The notes under the pieces: generated by a model
What the model saw: the letters and a program-made list of their open reading frames with translations, nothing else
What the model was told of the DNA's origin: nothing
The model's database searches: none
In this document: positions 38,228 to 47,192 of the stretch, piece by piece
How the letters are laid out: each line of letters starts with the position of its first letter
How positions within the stretch are numbered: the stretch's first letter is position 1
Assembly: GCA_017302435.1 (NCBI GenBank)
Contig: JAFLDL010000019.1
Coordinates: forward strand, 19,963-83,962
Length of the DNA: 64,000 bases
Reading direction: 5' to 3'
Source of the DNA: Candidatus Accumulibacter necessarius
GTDB taxonomy: Bacteria; Pseudomonadota; Gammaproteobacteria; Burkholderiales; Rhodocyclaceae
Translations under genes and position numbers: made by a program

Positions 38228-38304
38228 GGTGATGTAGCTCAGTCGGTTAGAGCGATGGATTCATAACCCATAGGTCGGTGGTTCAATTCCACCCATCACC
38301 ACCA
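38228..38304 (+). tRNA. tRNA-Met (CAT)
   Basis: A 77-nt cloverleaf with encoded CCA. The acceptor GGTGATG pairs with CATCACC, the D arm is GCTCAGTCGGTTAGAGC, the anticodon loop TTCATAA reads CAT and the T arm is GGTGGTTCAATTCCACC. The last pair of the anticodon stem is A opposite C, a mismatch. Elongator type, since the acceptor begins G-G and pairs fully. Confidence 0.93.
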
Positions 38305-38312
38305 AAGTTTTC

Positions 38313-38348
38313 AAGCGGCCGCCAGCGATGGGGGCCGCTTTCGTTTTT
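38313..38348 (+). terminator. Rho-independent terminator after tRNA-Met
   Basis: AAGCGGCC (38313-38320) pairs with GGCCGCTT (38333-38340) and is followed by TCGTTTTT. It lies 8 bases after the tRNA CCA end. Confidence 0.85.
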
Positions 38349-38660
38349 GGTTGGGGCAGCAGCGGGCCAGCAATTGGCAGGCACGATGCGGAAAACTGCT
38401 TCGGCTCGTATCCCGTCCACCACAAGCAACGGGGCCGATGGTCACAAGATGACGCAAGGCGATGAGGCCCTGCGCCTGCCAGGCCGCGTGAGGTACGCCT
38501 GCCTTCCCAGAATCCAGCATGCAAGCCTCGTGCGCCACAGGCGCAGCCGATCGAGTGGTGGCACCCCGTAATGCTCCTCGACAGTCGCCTTCGGTAGCTA
38601 GCACATGCCCCCGATGGCGGGCCTGCCCAACGCGCACCAGGCCCGCCATCCTGGCAGTTC
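38349..38660. other. Gene-free stretch between tRNA terminator and tetR
   Basis: About 310 bases with no supported gene. A perfect 13-base inverted repeat sits near its right end (see next entry). Confidence 0.5.
38613..38650 (-). terminator. Possible terminator hairpin of the TetR gene
   Basis: Arms GATGGCGGGCCTG (38613-38625) and CAGGCCCGCCATC (38638-38650) are perfect, with a 12-base loop. It lies 11 bases beyond the stop of tetR. No T-run follows in the minus direction, so it may act as an RNA-protecting hairpin instead. Confidence 0.5.
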
Positions 38661-39260
38661 TCATTCGGGGGATTGACCAGCAGCCCGGGCCTGCTGGTCG
38701 GCAAGCATCGCCAGCCACTCGCCGGCCTCCATGAAAGGCCGCGCCGAGCGCTCCGCTCTGGCGCGAACGTAGGCACCCTCGATGGCCGTCAGCACGAGGC
38801 TCGCGAACGACCTGGTGCGATCACTGTCGCCAAGGTCGAAGTGCGCGGCGATCAGCGCCGTCCATTCGGAGAATGTTCTACCCAGAACATCCTGGAGTGC
38901 CTGAAGATCCCCGTCGAGATCCAGGCTCACCGTGCCCACCGCGCAACTCTGATGGAAATCGCCCTGCTCAACACGCCGGGCAAAGGCGCTGAACAGCGCG
39001 CTGACCCTGGCGCCCGGCTGGTTCTCGCTCGCCAACGCTTGATCGATGAAAGCCACCACCCGGGTCGAATAGACGGCGAGGGCTTCGGTCGTGATCTGCA
39101 ACTTGCCCTGTGGAAAGAAGTGGTAGACCGACCCCTTCGGGGCGCCGCTGACGCGGACGATCTCGTTGATGCCGGCGCCGCTCAGTCCGGAACCGCGCAT
39201 CAGGGTGATCGCCGCCTCGACCATCCTGGCGCGGCTGCCGGGTTCCGACTTGCTGTTCAT
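38661..39260 (-). CDS. TetR-family regulator, LmrA/YxaF-like
   Basis: 199 aa. The N-terminal HTH reads GSGLSGAGINEIVRVSGAPK followed by GSVYHFFPQGK, the LmrA/YxaF subgroup signature. The C-terminal ligand domain has HQSCAVGTVSLDLDGDLQAL, typical of that group, which senses flavonoid-like or drug-like molecules. It is divergent from an aldolase-family gene over 62 bases that contain TAGACCAGTCTA, close to the known operator of LmrA/YxaF. Likely autoregulates and represses the aldolase gene. Confidence 0.88.
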   Translation of the reverse strand: MNSKSEPGSRARMVEAAITLMRGSGLSGAGINEIVRVSGAPKGSVYHFFPQGKLQITTEALAVYSTRVVAFIDQALASENQPGARVSALFSAFARRVEQGDFHQSCAVGTVSLDLDGDLQALQDVLGRTFSEWTALIAAHFDLGDSDRTRSFASLVLTAIEGAYVRARAERSARPFMEAGEWLAMLADQQARAAGQSPE

Positions 39261-39274
39261 GTTGACTCTTTAGC

Positions 39275-39304
39275 TAGACCAGTCTATATAATACCACAGG
39301 TCTA
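39275..39304. promoter_or_regulatory. Operator for the TetR/LmrA-like regulator
   Basis: TAGACCAGTCTA (39275-39286) has 5-base dyad arms, and a further GGTCTA half-site lies at 39299-39304, making TAGACC and GGTCTA inverted at 18 bases. The sequence TAGACCAGTCTATATA resembles the LmrA/YxaF site of Bacillus. Confidence 0.65.
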
Positions 39305-39322
39305 CAGTGAAAGGAGCAAGCG

Positions 39323-40087
39323 ATGAACGAGAGTGCCTCCGAAATCCGTTCGCAGGTCAGCGATGCCGAATGGCGGCTGCGCGTAGACCTTGCGGCGTGC
39401 TATCGACTGGTCGCCATGTTCGGCTGGGACGATCTGATCTTCACCCATATCTCGGCCCGCCTTCCCGGGCCCGAGCATCACTTTCTGATCAATCCGTACG
39501 GCTTGATGTTCAGCGAGATCACCGCGTCCAGTCTGGTCAAGGTCGATCTCGACGGCAAGAAGGTGGTCGACAGCCCATACGAAATCAATCCGGCCGGGTT
39601 CATCATTCATAGCGCCGTTCATGCCGCCCGCGAGGATGCGCAATGTGTCCTGCACGTGCACAGTGTCAATGGCGTCGCGGTGTCGGCACAGCAGGATGGG
39701 GTGTTGCCTTTGTCCCAGCACTCGATTTTCGTGCTTTCGTCGCTTGCTTACCACGACTACGAAGGCGTTGCGCTGGAGGAGGACGAGAAGCCGCGGCTGG
39801 TTCGCGACCTCGGCGACAAGCGCTTTCTCATGCTGCGCAACCACGGCTTGCTGACGGTCGGGCGATCGGTGGCGGAAGCCTTCGTGGCGATGTACTTCTT
39901 CGAGACCACGTGCATGATCCAGGTACGTGCGATGAGTGGCGGGCAAGCCTTGCGGCGCATCAGCCAGCACATCCTGGACGGCGCGCAGACGCAGTGGGAG
40001 CTGGTGACACGTGGTGCCGGCGGTGGTCTGGCCTGGCCGGCATTGCTGCGCAAGCTCGACCGGGCCGATCCCGGCTATCGCAACTGA
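39323..40087 (+). CDS. Class II aldolase/adducin-family protein
   Basis: 254 aa. Zinc-binding and active-site motifs are FGWDDLIFTHISAR, FIIHSAVHAAR, VLHVHSVNG and the C-terminal LRNHGLLTVGRS. The fold covers fuculose/ribulose phosphate aldolases and related decarboxylases, so the substrate cannot be fixed. AAGGAG lies 7 bases before the ATG. The divergent TetR gene and operator suggest substrate-induced expression. Confidence 0.87.
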   Translation: MNESASEIRSQVSDAEWRLRVDLAACYRLVAMFGWDDLIFTHISARLPGPEHHFLINPYGLMFSEITASSLVKVDLDGKKVVDSPYEINPAGFIIHSAVHAAREDAQCVLHVHSVNGVAVSAQQDGVLPLSQHSIFVLSSLAYHDYEGVALEEDEKPRLVRDLGDKRFLMLRNHGLLTVGRSVAEAFVAMYFFETTCMIQVRAMSGGQALRRISQHILDGAQTQWELVTRGAGGGLAWPALLRKLDRADPGYRN

Positions 40088-40183
40088 GCATCCCCCGGTC
40101 AGGCCGTTGCCCATCCGGCGAGGAGCGGGCGGTGGATCGCCTGTCTGTCCGGACGCTCGCCACGGGTGTTCGCAAGGGACGAC

Positions 40184-40822
40184 TTAGCCGGGCTGGCTTG
40201 AATGATCCGCGATCGGCAGCTCCGACTCCGGCTTGTTCAATGCGTGCAGAACCTTGATCGCGGCATAGGAATCGTTGGCTGCGTAGAGGAGTTGATTGGG
40301 CGTCAGATTGGGCATGGCCCAGTTTGACGTGGTGACGCTCCGCGACTTTCTGAGCCGCTGATTGAACATGATGGCCACCGCCGCCCGCACCCCTACTGCC
40401 TTCCGATAACCGTCAAGACGGAAGACCGCGGTCAGATCAAGCACCGATCTTGCGGTAATGCCAAGCTTCCTTTGCAGCCCCTCGCGATCGGACTTGAGCC
40501 CGAAGCCGACCTTGACCAGGTTGGGCGCCTCGAGCAGCTGGCCAAGCACCTCGCGGCAGTCGACGCGATGCAACTGGAAGATGTACGCCGTTTGCAGCGT
40601 CGTGAGCTGGACGACGTGCGGGCCTTGCGAGACCTCGCCTTTCCTGAAGGTCGGCCTGGACTCCGTGTCAAAGCCAAGAAAGCGATGCTGCGCAAGATCA
40701 GCTGCAGCGGCGACGAACTCCGCCTTCGTCTCGGGCACGCAGATCCTTTCGAGCGGCAAGCCGGGGAATGGCGCCAGGAGCGCCATCTCGGTTGTCGTCG
40801 GAGCTTCGCGTGGGTCTGGCAT
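40184..40822 (-). CDS. 3'-5' exonuclease, RNase D-like
   Basis: 212 aa DEDDy exonuclease domain. It has FLGFDTESRPTF (D and E of ExoI), LVKVGFGLKSDREGL (ExoII) and LLYAANDSYAA (ExoIII with Tyr and Asp). It lacks HRDC domains, so it is a stand-alone exonuclease of the WRN/RNase D type. It is divergent from the old yellow enzyme gene over 92 bases. Confidence 0.88.
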   Translation of the reverse strand: MPDPREAPTTTEMALLAPFPGLPLERICVPETKAEFVAAAADLAQHRFLGFDTESRPTFRKGEVSQGPHVVQLTTLQTAYIFQLHRVDCREVLGQLLEAPNLVKVGFGLKSDREGLQRKLGITARSVLDLTAVFRLDGYRKAVGVRAAVAIMFNQRLRKSRSVTTSNWAMPNLTPNQLLYAANDSYAAIKVLHALNKPESELPIADHSSQPG

Positions 40823-40914
40823 GCTGTAAACCTTTCAAGAATAACCGTGGGGGCAAACGCGGCGGTCAGGAAAGGTTAGTATTCGTCACCCCATTTCCCA
40901 GGAGACTAGAGATC

Positions 40915-41985
40915 ATGACCACGCTTTTCAGTCCGCTCAAGTTTGGCGCCCTGACTGCGCCGAACCGGATTTTCATGGCCCCGCTGACCCGTTGCCGGGC
41001 CGACGCCGAGCACGTCCCGACCGCATTGATGAGCGAATACTACGCCCAACGAGCGACTGCCGGGTTGATCATTGCCGAAGCCACCATGGCGATGGAGAAC
41101 CACTCCGCATTCTGGATGGAGCCCGGAATCCACTCCCCGGCCCAGGTCACCGGCTGGAGGCGGACCACCGATGCGGTGCACGCCGCCGGCGGCCGAATCT
41201 TCCTGCAGATCTGGCACGGCGGACGTGCTTGCCATCCGCTGCTGAACGGTGGCGCCCAGCCGGTTGCCCCGAGCGCGATTGCGATCACCGGCGACGAGGT
41301 GCTCACACCGCAGGGCAAGCAGCCCTACGTCATCCCGCGCGAACTGAGCGACGATGAACTGCCGGGCATTGTCGCCGGCTTCAGGAAAGCGGCGGAAAAT
41401 GCCCGGGCAGCCGGCTTCGATGGCGTTGAAGTCCACGGCGCCAACGGTTACCTGCTCGACGAGTTCCTGCGTGACGGCGCCAACAAGCGCTCGGGTCCCT
41501 ACGGTGGCTCGCTCGAAAACCGGGCTCGCCTTCTGTTCGAAGTGATCGCAGCCGTCAGTGACGTCTGCGGTGCCGACCGGGTCGGCCTGCGCCTTTCGCC
41601 GCTCAACAGCTACAACAGCATGATCGACAGCAACCCGATCGGACTCGCCACCTGGCTTGCCGAGCGGCTCAACGACTTCGACCTCGCCTACCTGCACGTG
41701 ATGCGCGCCGACTTCTTCCGGCAGCAGAGCGGCGACGTGCTGACGCCTGTGCGGGCCAACTACAAGGGGACGCTGATCGGCAACATGGGCTATACCGCCA
41801 GCGAAGCGGCGCAGGCCATTGACGAAGGAAAGCTCGATGCGGTTTCTTTTGGCACCAGCTTCCTCGCCAATCCCGATCTGCCGGCGCGAATCAAGGCGAG
41901 CGCTGCACTGAACAAGCCCAATCCGGCGACGTTCTACACGCCGGGACCGGAAGGCTACACCGACTACCCGGCGATGGCCGCCTGA
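40915..41985 (+). CDS. nemA: Alkene reductase, old yellow enzyme family
   Basis: 356 aa FMN protein. It has NRIFMAPLTRCRAD, QIWHGGRACHP, VEVHGANGYLLDEFLRDGAN with the KRSGPYGGSLENRARL signature, and SFGTSFLANPDLPARI. NemA-type enzymes reduce N-ethylmaleimide, nitroesters and activated alkenes using NADPH. AGGAG lies 10 bases before the ATG. The cupin gene follows 11 bases after its stop. The symbol is by family, not by orthology test. Confidence 0.9.
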   Translation: MTTLFSPLKFGALTAPNRIFMAPLTRCRADAEHVPTALMSEYYAQRATAGLIIAEATMAMENHSAFWMEPGIHSPAQVTGWRRTTDAVHAAGGRIFLQIWHGGRACHPLLNGGAQPVAPSAIAITGDEVLTPQGKQPYVIPRELSDDELPGIVAGFRKAAENARAAGFDGVEVHGANGYLLDEFLRDGANKRSGPYGGSLENRARLLFEVIAAVSDVCGADRVGLRLSPLNSYNSMIDSNPIGLATWLAERLNDFDLAYLHVMRADFFRQQSGDVLTPVRANYKGTLIGNMGYTASEAAQAIDEGKLDAVSFGTSFLANPDLPARIKASAALNKPNPATFYTPGPEGYTDYPAMAA

Positions 41986-41996
41986 GTCGTCGCGCC

Positions 41997-42317
41997 GTGA
42001 ACAACCTCTTCGCCAACATCCCTCGCGACCTGCCCGAAGAACTCTGCGAAACCCTGGCCCGGAGCGACGCCGTCCGGATCGAACGGATCGTCTCCCGCGG
42101 CCACGCCTCGCCTGACGATTTCTGGTACGACCAGGAACAAGACGAATGGGTGCTGCTTGTTCAAGGTGCCGCCCGCCTGGCTTTCACCGCCGGCGATGAA
42201 GTCCGCCTGGGCTCGGGCGACTGGCTGCTGATCCCGGCACACCGGAAGCACCGGGTGGCGTGGACCGATCCGGAGGCGGAGACGGTCTGGCTGGCAGTGC
42301 ATTATTCCCGGCAGTGA
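41997..42317 (+). CDS. Cupin-domain protein
   Basis: 106 aa. The cupin motif 1-like DDFWYDQEQDEWVLLVQGAA and motif 2-like LIPAHRKHRVAWTDPEAETV with HYSRQ end. The start is GTG 41997, 11 bases after the stop of the alkene reductase; no Shine-Dalgarno is evident, so it is probably translationally coupled. The single small cupin probably binds a metal and a small ligand. Confidence 0.85.
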   Translation: MNNLFANIPRDLPEELCETLARSDAVRIERIVSRGHASPDDFWYDQEQDEWVLLVQGAARLAFTAGDEVRLGSGDWLLIPAHRKHRVAWTDPEAETVWLAVHYSRQ

Positions 42318-42464
42318 CATGCTGCCCGGAACCGAGCCGCTTCCCGCCACCTTCGAGTGCGATCCCGCTGGCGAGTAGCGAGTAGCCTTTTCCTTCTTCA
42401 GATGGCGGCGTAGTGGAGTGGCCATCGCGACGTCAGCGGGGCCACGGCTAGCCAGGACAGCGGC

Positions 42465-44120
42465 CTACGCCAGCGACGAACTGAAGCGTAGCCCGAGCCG
42501 GCGCAGCGTCCTTTCCGCCGCCAGCACACCGCGGTATTGGGCCTCCTCGAAGAGTGAAAAGCCGCTGACGTCGGCGTGAGCAAAGCGCAGACGTTCGCCG
42601 TCGACGGCAAAATGCCGTCTTGCCTCGCCCCAGATCAGGCCCGGCACTGGCCGGGCCATGGCGTGACCGTTGCGGAAAACGTCGAGGCGGGTGGTCAGTT
42701 GCCTGATATCGCGGTGGGGCCGCTCCAGCTCGGCGAGGATTTGTTCCGCCCACAGCTCGCGCGGCGTGTCGCGCAGCGCTTCGCGGCCGCGTTGCGGACT
42801 CTGTTCATCGAGCGTCCGGTACCAGGTGAGCACGGTTGCCCCCGGGTGCAGGCGCATCTGCTGGTGGGTGGCCACGACATAGCCGAGGCCGGCTCCTTCG
42901 TAGAGCACGTTGTCCCAGGCGGGTGGTGCGCCGGCACGATCCTCCGGGAAACGCGACAGCGTCAGGTTGGCCACCAGCCAGGGCGCGTGGCTGAAGCTGC
43001 GGGCGGCAGCTCGCAGCGTCTCGTGACCGACGAAGACATGCGGCACGAGAAACAGCGGCGCGGCCCAGATCAGCTGCCCGGCGAGCAGGCGCAGCGTTCG
43101 CTGCTCCTGCGGCAGCCAGAGGTCGACCTCGATCGGCTGGCCCTTTGCCGCGCGCTCGCCGCCAGCGACGCGAAAGGCCATGGCCCCGGTCAGCAGGCGA
43201 CTCCCGGCTCGCGTGCCGATCGAGCGCAGCATGCCTTCAGCCAGCCAGGCGTTCCCTTCCGGCGCGGTGAGCACGGTGTCGCTGCTGGCGTTCTGCGCCT
43301 CGCCGTCGCGGCAGGCAAAGTAGTGGATGCCAGCCCAGGCCGAGGCCATGGCGCTGCCTGTGCCATAGTCGTCGCGGCAGGCGTGGTTGACGTACCAGTG
43401 CAGATGCGGTGAATCAAGTCCTTGCGCCAGCAGCCAGTGGCGCATGCTGATCCGGTCGAGCGCCTGCAACTCTAGAGCGGGGCTGGAGAGCGCCATCGGC
43501 AACGCGAAGGCCCGCCGCCCAAGCCGGTCGCGCTGGCGTCTGAAGCCTTCCATCAGGTCGGCAAAGCGCTGGTATTGCCGGCGCTCGCTGGCGCTGACGC
43601 CAGTCTGTGGCAGCAGGCCTTCCTGCCAGCGGCCGTCGCGGTAGAGACGTTCCTGCGGTGTCGCGCAGAGGTAGCGCTCGTCATAGACCGGCTGAACGGC
43701 GTGTGGGTCGCCCTGCAGCACGCCAAGCTCGGCAAGCAGTTCGCGCACGGCCACCGCCTCGCGGTTCGGCAACGGCAGGTAGTGCGCGCCCCAGGGATAG
43801 GCGCTGACGGCATTGTGCCCGGCGCGCGAATTGCCGCCAGCCTGGCTCTCGAGTTCGACCAGCAGGAAATCGGCGAAGCCGGACTTTGCCAGTTTCCAGC
43901 CGGCGGCCAGGCCGGCGATGCCGGCGCCGACGATGACCACCGCTGCCTTTCGTGTCTCGCCGGGCGGCGCGAAGTCTGCCGCACGCAGGCGATGGCCGAG
44001 ATCGAGCGAGGTCCCGAGCAACTCGCCCGGCGGCAGCGGTGGTGGTCCGTGATGGCAGCCGGCGAGCGAGGCAGCGCCCGCGGCGGCAGCCACCGAGACC
44101 AGGAAATCGCGCCGGTCCAT
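42465..44120 (-). CDS. Tat-exported FAD-dependent amine-oxidase-like protein
   Basis: 551 aa. The N-terminus MDRRDFLVSVAAAAGAASLA has a Tat motif (RRDFL) and ends in a lipobox LAGC, so it is probably a Tat-exported lipoprotein. A flavin-binding VVIVGAGIAGLAAGW and FLLVELESQAGGNS follow. The C-terminus VLAAERTLRRLGLRFSSSLA is the usual amine-oxidase end. It lies 4 bases after the spermidine-synthase-like gene on the same strand, suggesting a polyamine-like substrate outside the cytoplasm. A degraded copy of its 3' end lies at 37.7 kb. Confidence 0.85.
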   Translation of the reverse strand: MDRRDFLVSVAAAAGAASLAGCHHGPPPLPPGELLGTSLDLGHRLRAADFAPPGETRKAAVVIVGAGIAGLAAGWKLAKSGFADFLLVELESQAGGNSRAGHNAVSAYPWGAHYLPLPNREAVAVRELLAELGVLQGDPHAVQPVYDERYLCATPQERLYRDGRWQEGLLPQTGVSASERRQYQRFADLMEGFRRQRDRLGRRAFALPMALSSPALELQALDRISMRHWLLAQGLDSPHLHWYVNHACRDDYGTGSAMASAWAGIHYFACRDGEAQNASSDTVLTAPEGNAWLAEGMLRSIGTRAGSRLLTGAMAFRVAGGERAAKGQPIEVDLWLPQEQRTLRLLAGQLIWAAPLFLVPHVFVGHETLRAAARSFSHAPWLVANLTLSRFPEDRAGAPPAWDNVLYEGAGLGYVVATHQQMRLHPGATVLTWYRTLDEQSPQRGREALRDTPRELWAEQILAELERPHRDIRQLTTRLDVFRNGHAMARPVPGLIWGEARRHFAVDGERLRFAHADVSGFSLFEEAQYRGVLAAERTLRRLGLRFSSSLA

Positions 44121-44124
44121 CGCG

Positions 44125-45624
44125 CTAGCGGATCACCTGCCGCCACTCCTGCTCGAAGTAGCGGACCAGCACCTGGTTGTTCAGGCGGTTCACCTCGGCC
44201 TCGACGCGCGCCATGTCGCCCGGAAAGACGAACAGTCCCGGCGTTGTCCCGGGGGTCAGGAAGCGCGTCTCGACTGCGTAGGACGGTGGCGGCCGGTAGG
44301 CACGGCGGCCGGCGAGCACGAAGCCCCACTCGCCAAAGGAGGGAACCAGTGCGTGGTAGGGGGTCGTCACCAGGCCGACGCTCTCGATCGTCGTGACGAT
44401 GCACCAGAAGGACTGCCGGGCGTAGAGCGGCGAGGTGGACTGGATCACTGCCAGCGCGTCGCCCGCCAGGTGCTTTTCCAGCAGGCGATAGAAGGCGGCA
44501 CTGTAGAGCTTGCCGATCGAGAAGTTCGATGGGTCGGGAAAATCGACGACGATGAAATCGAAGAGATCGTCGTTCTCCTCGAGCCATTGCAGGGCGTCGG
44601 CATTGACCACCGTGACCTTGGCCGAGTGAAGCGCGTCGTGGTTGAGCTTGCGCAGGGGCGGTGCGCTGGCGAAGAGGCGCGTCATCGCCGGGTCGAGGTC
44701 GACCAGCGTCACCGATTCGATCTGTGGGTACTTGAGAATCTCGCGCACGGCCAGGCCGTCGCCCCCGCCGAGCACCAGCACACGCCGTGCTGCCGGCAGG
44801 GTCGATAGCCCCGGATGGACCAGCGCTTCGTGGTAGCGGTACTCGTCGCGAGAACTGAACTGCAGGTTGTTGTTCAGATGCAGGCGCAGGTCATCTTTCC
44901 AGCGGGTGACGACGATGCGCTGATAGGGCGTGCTCTCGGCGTGCACGATGTCGTCGGCGTAGAGCTGCGTTTCGGCCAGCGAGGTCAGTTCGCCGGCCGC
45001 GGCGAAAGCCGCGAGCAGCGCGAGCATCGACAGCCTGCCCTGCACGCGCAGCCAGCCAGCGTTGTGCAACTGCGCGCGGAACAGCCACCAGGCCCAAAGC
45101 GCGACGGCGACGTTGAGCAGGCCGAACAACAGGCCGCTGCGGATCAGGCCCAGATGCGGCACCAGCAGCACGGGAAAGAGGATGGAAACGGCGAGCGCAC
45201 CGAGGTAATCGAAGGTCAGAACCTGCGATACGACATCCTTGAACACCAGATCGCGCTTGAGGATACGCATGACCAGGGGAATTTCCAGACCGACGAGAAC
45301 GCCGACGCCGAACACTGCCAGGTAGAGCGCCAGCTTGAACGGAGCCGCCGACCAGGCGAAGATGAAGAACAGTGCCGCCGCCGAAAAGCCGCCCAGCACA
45401 CCGACCAGCAACTCGACCTGGATGAAGCGGGCGACGAGATGCTCCTCGACGTAGCGCGACAGCCATGAGCCGATGCCCATGGCGAACAGGTAGCTGCCGA
45501 TGACCGTGGAAAACTGGGTCACCGAGTCACCAAGCAGATAGCTCGCCAGCGCCCCGGCGATCAGCTCGTAAGCCAGCCCGCAGGAGGCGATGATGAAAAC
45601 CGAGAAGAGCAGCGCGTGGTTCAT
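44125..45624 (-). CDS. Spermidine-synthase-like protein with N-terminal membrane domain
   Basis: 499 aa. The first half has about seven membrane helices (LLFSVFIIASCGLAYELIAG, GVLVGLEIPLVMRIL). The second half is an aminopropyltransferase/spermidine synthase fold with LVLGGGDGLAVREIL, VDLDPAMTRLF and FIVVDFPDPSN. Similar membrane-fused SpeE-like proteins occur with AdoMet decarboxylase, DUF350 and FAD oxidase genes; only the oxidase is present here. A product other than spermidine is possible. Confidence 0.85.
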   Translation of the reverse strand: MNHALLFSVFIIASCGLAYELIAGALASYLLGDSVTQFSTVIGSYLFAMGIGSWLSRYVEEHLVARFIQVELLVGVLGGFSAAALFFIFAWSAAPFKLALYLAVFGVGVLVGLEIPLVMRILKRDLVFKDVVSQVLTFDYLGALAVSILFPVLLVPHLGLIRSGLLFGLLNVAVALWAWWLFRAQLHNAGWLRVQGRLSMLALLAAFAAAGELTSLAETQLYADDIVHAESTPYQRIVVTRWKDDLRLHLNNNLQFSSRDEYRYHEALVHPGLSTLPAARRVLVLGGGDGLAVREILKYPQIESVTLVDLDPAMTRLFASAPPLRKLNHDALHSAKVTVVNADALQWLEENDDLFDFIVVDFPDPSNFSIGKLYSAAFYRLLEKHLAGDALAVIQSTSPLYARQSFWCIVTTIESVGLVTTPYHALVPSFGEWGFVLAGRRAYRPPPSYAVETRFLTPGTTPGLFVFPGDMARVEAEVNRLNNQVLVRYFEQEWRQVIR

Positions 45625-46006
45625 CGACCGGCTCGCCGGGCTGCTGCGGCCCGGCGCCGCAACAAGCCGCGGCGAGACATTCGGATTGGCGCGCGTGCAG
45701 CATCCAGCGTCGCCGGGCCGGGGGCGCCGCCGGTTGTCCCTTGCGGCCGCGGCCGGATGATGGTTGCCTGATGCATGCGTGGCATTCTATGCCCAAACGC
45801 CCGGCAGAATCTCGGGCGGCACGTGCCGCCGCGTTGCCCGTTGCCCGCGGCGAACGGACATCAGCTCATCGAATTGGGCTAACATGCATGCCGCACGACG
45901 CGGGTGGGCCGGCGCTTGCAGCCGACCGCAAATGGCGTCGGCAGGGTGAGCCGCTACCGGCGCCACACCGAAGCTGCATAACTTGATTAGCCGGAATAAC
46001 TGGACG
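45625..46006. other. Divergent intergenic region
   Basis: About 380 bases between the spermidine-synthase-like gene and the AI-2E permease. It contains GC-rich open frames on both strands but no recognisable gene. Promoters for both neighbours must lie here. Confidence 0.5.
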
Positions 46007-47128
46007 ATGATCCCCGTTGAAAAACACATCGAAATGGCCCGCCCGACGCTGGCGGTGCTGTTCCTCTGCGTGCTGATCGGCGCGTCGCTATGGATCCTGC
46101 GCCCCTTTTTGCCGGCATTGATCTGGGCGATGATGGTCGTAGTCGCGACATGGCCGTTGATGTTGCGGGCGCAGCGGCTGTTCGGCAACCGCCGGCTGCC
46201 GGCAGTGATCCTGATGACCCTGCTGGTCCTCCTCGTGCTGGTCGTCCCCCTGTCGGTAGCCATTGCCACCATCGTCGGCAATGTCGATCAGATTGCCGAG
46301 TGGGGCAGGTTTCTGAGCGATCTGCGCGTGCAGTCGTTACCCGCCTGGGTCAGTGACATCCCGTTCGTCGGGTCCCGGCTGGATCAGGCGTGGCGGCAGC
46401 TTGCCGCAACCGGCAGCAACGAGTTGGCCGCCAAGGTGGCTCCCTATGCCGGCAACTTGACCCGCTGGTTCGTCAGCGAGATCGGCAGCTTCGGCCTGGT
46501 TTTCGTCCAGTTCCTGCTCACGGTCGCACTCTCTGCCGTCCTCTACGCCTCCGGCGAGCAGGCGGCGGACGGCGTGCGGCGTTTCGGCTATCGTCTCAGC
46601 GGCGAACGCGGCGAGAGCGCCGTCGTACTGGCTGGCCAGGCGGCCCGTGCCGTGGCACTGGGCGTTGGCGTCACCGCGATCGTCCAGTCGCTTCTCGGTG
46701 GTATCGGCCTGGCCATCGCCGGCGTCCCGTTTGCCCCGGTCCTGACCGCGGTGATGTTCATGTTCTGCATCGCCCAGCTCGGACCGACGCTGGTGCTGGC
46801 GCCGGCGGTTTTCTGGCTGTATTGGGGCGACAACACCGGCTGGGGAACGTTTCTCCTGGTGTGGACGGTCTTCGTCGGCACGATGGACAACTTTCTGCGC
46901 CCGGTCCTGATCAAGCAGGGTGCCGACCTGCCGCTGCTGCTGATCCTCGCCGGTGTCATCGGCGGTATGCTGGCTTTCGGACTGGTCGGCCTCTTCGTCG
47001 GCCCGGTCATCCTGGCGGTGGGCTACACCCTGCTCGATGCATGGATCAACGAGGCCACGCGCGAAGTCGCGACGGGAGCATCCGGCGTCGGCGATGTTCC
47101 CGCAGCCGATCGCCAGACGCCAGCCTGA
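46007..47128 (+). CDS. AI-2E family transporter
   Basis: 373 aa, about eight helices. It has LAVLFLCVLIGASLWILRPF, a central cytoplasmic coiled part, GGIGLAIAGVPFAPVLTAVM and the family signature DNFLRPVLIKQGADLPLLLI. TqsA/YdiK-type proteins export small molecules or ions and are often misnamed. ATG 46007 is preferred over a TTG at 45983. It precedes ribE, 64 bases apart on the same strand. Confidence 0.87.
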   Translation: MIPVEKHIEMARPTLAVLFLCVLIGASLWILRPFLPALIWAMMVVVATWPLMLRAQRLFGNRRLPAVILMTLLVLLVLVVPLSVAIATIVGNVDQIAEWGRFLSDLRVQSLPAWVSDIPFVGSRLDQAWRQLAATGSNELAAKVAPYAGNLTRWFVSEIGSFGLVFVQFLLTVALSAVLYASGEQAADGVRRFGYRLSGERGESAVVLAGQAARAVALGVGVTAIVQSLLGGIGLAIAGVPFAPVLTAVMFMFCIAQLGPTLVLAPAVFWLYWGDNTGWGTFLLVWTVFVGTMDNFLRPVLIKQGADLPLLLILAGVIGGMLAFGLVGLFVGPVILAVGYTLLDAWINEATREVATGASGVGDVPAADRQTPA

Positions 47129-47192
47129 AGCTGACTGTGGCGACGCAGTGCAACCGCAAACCCGGCCGAACCCATTTTCGAGAGGTCCTGAC

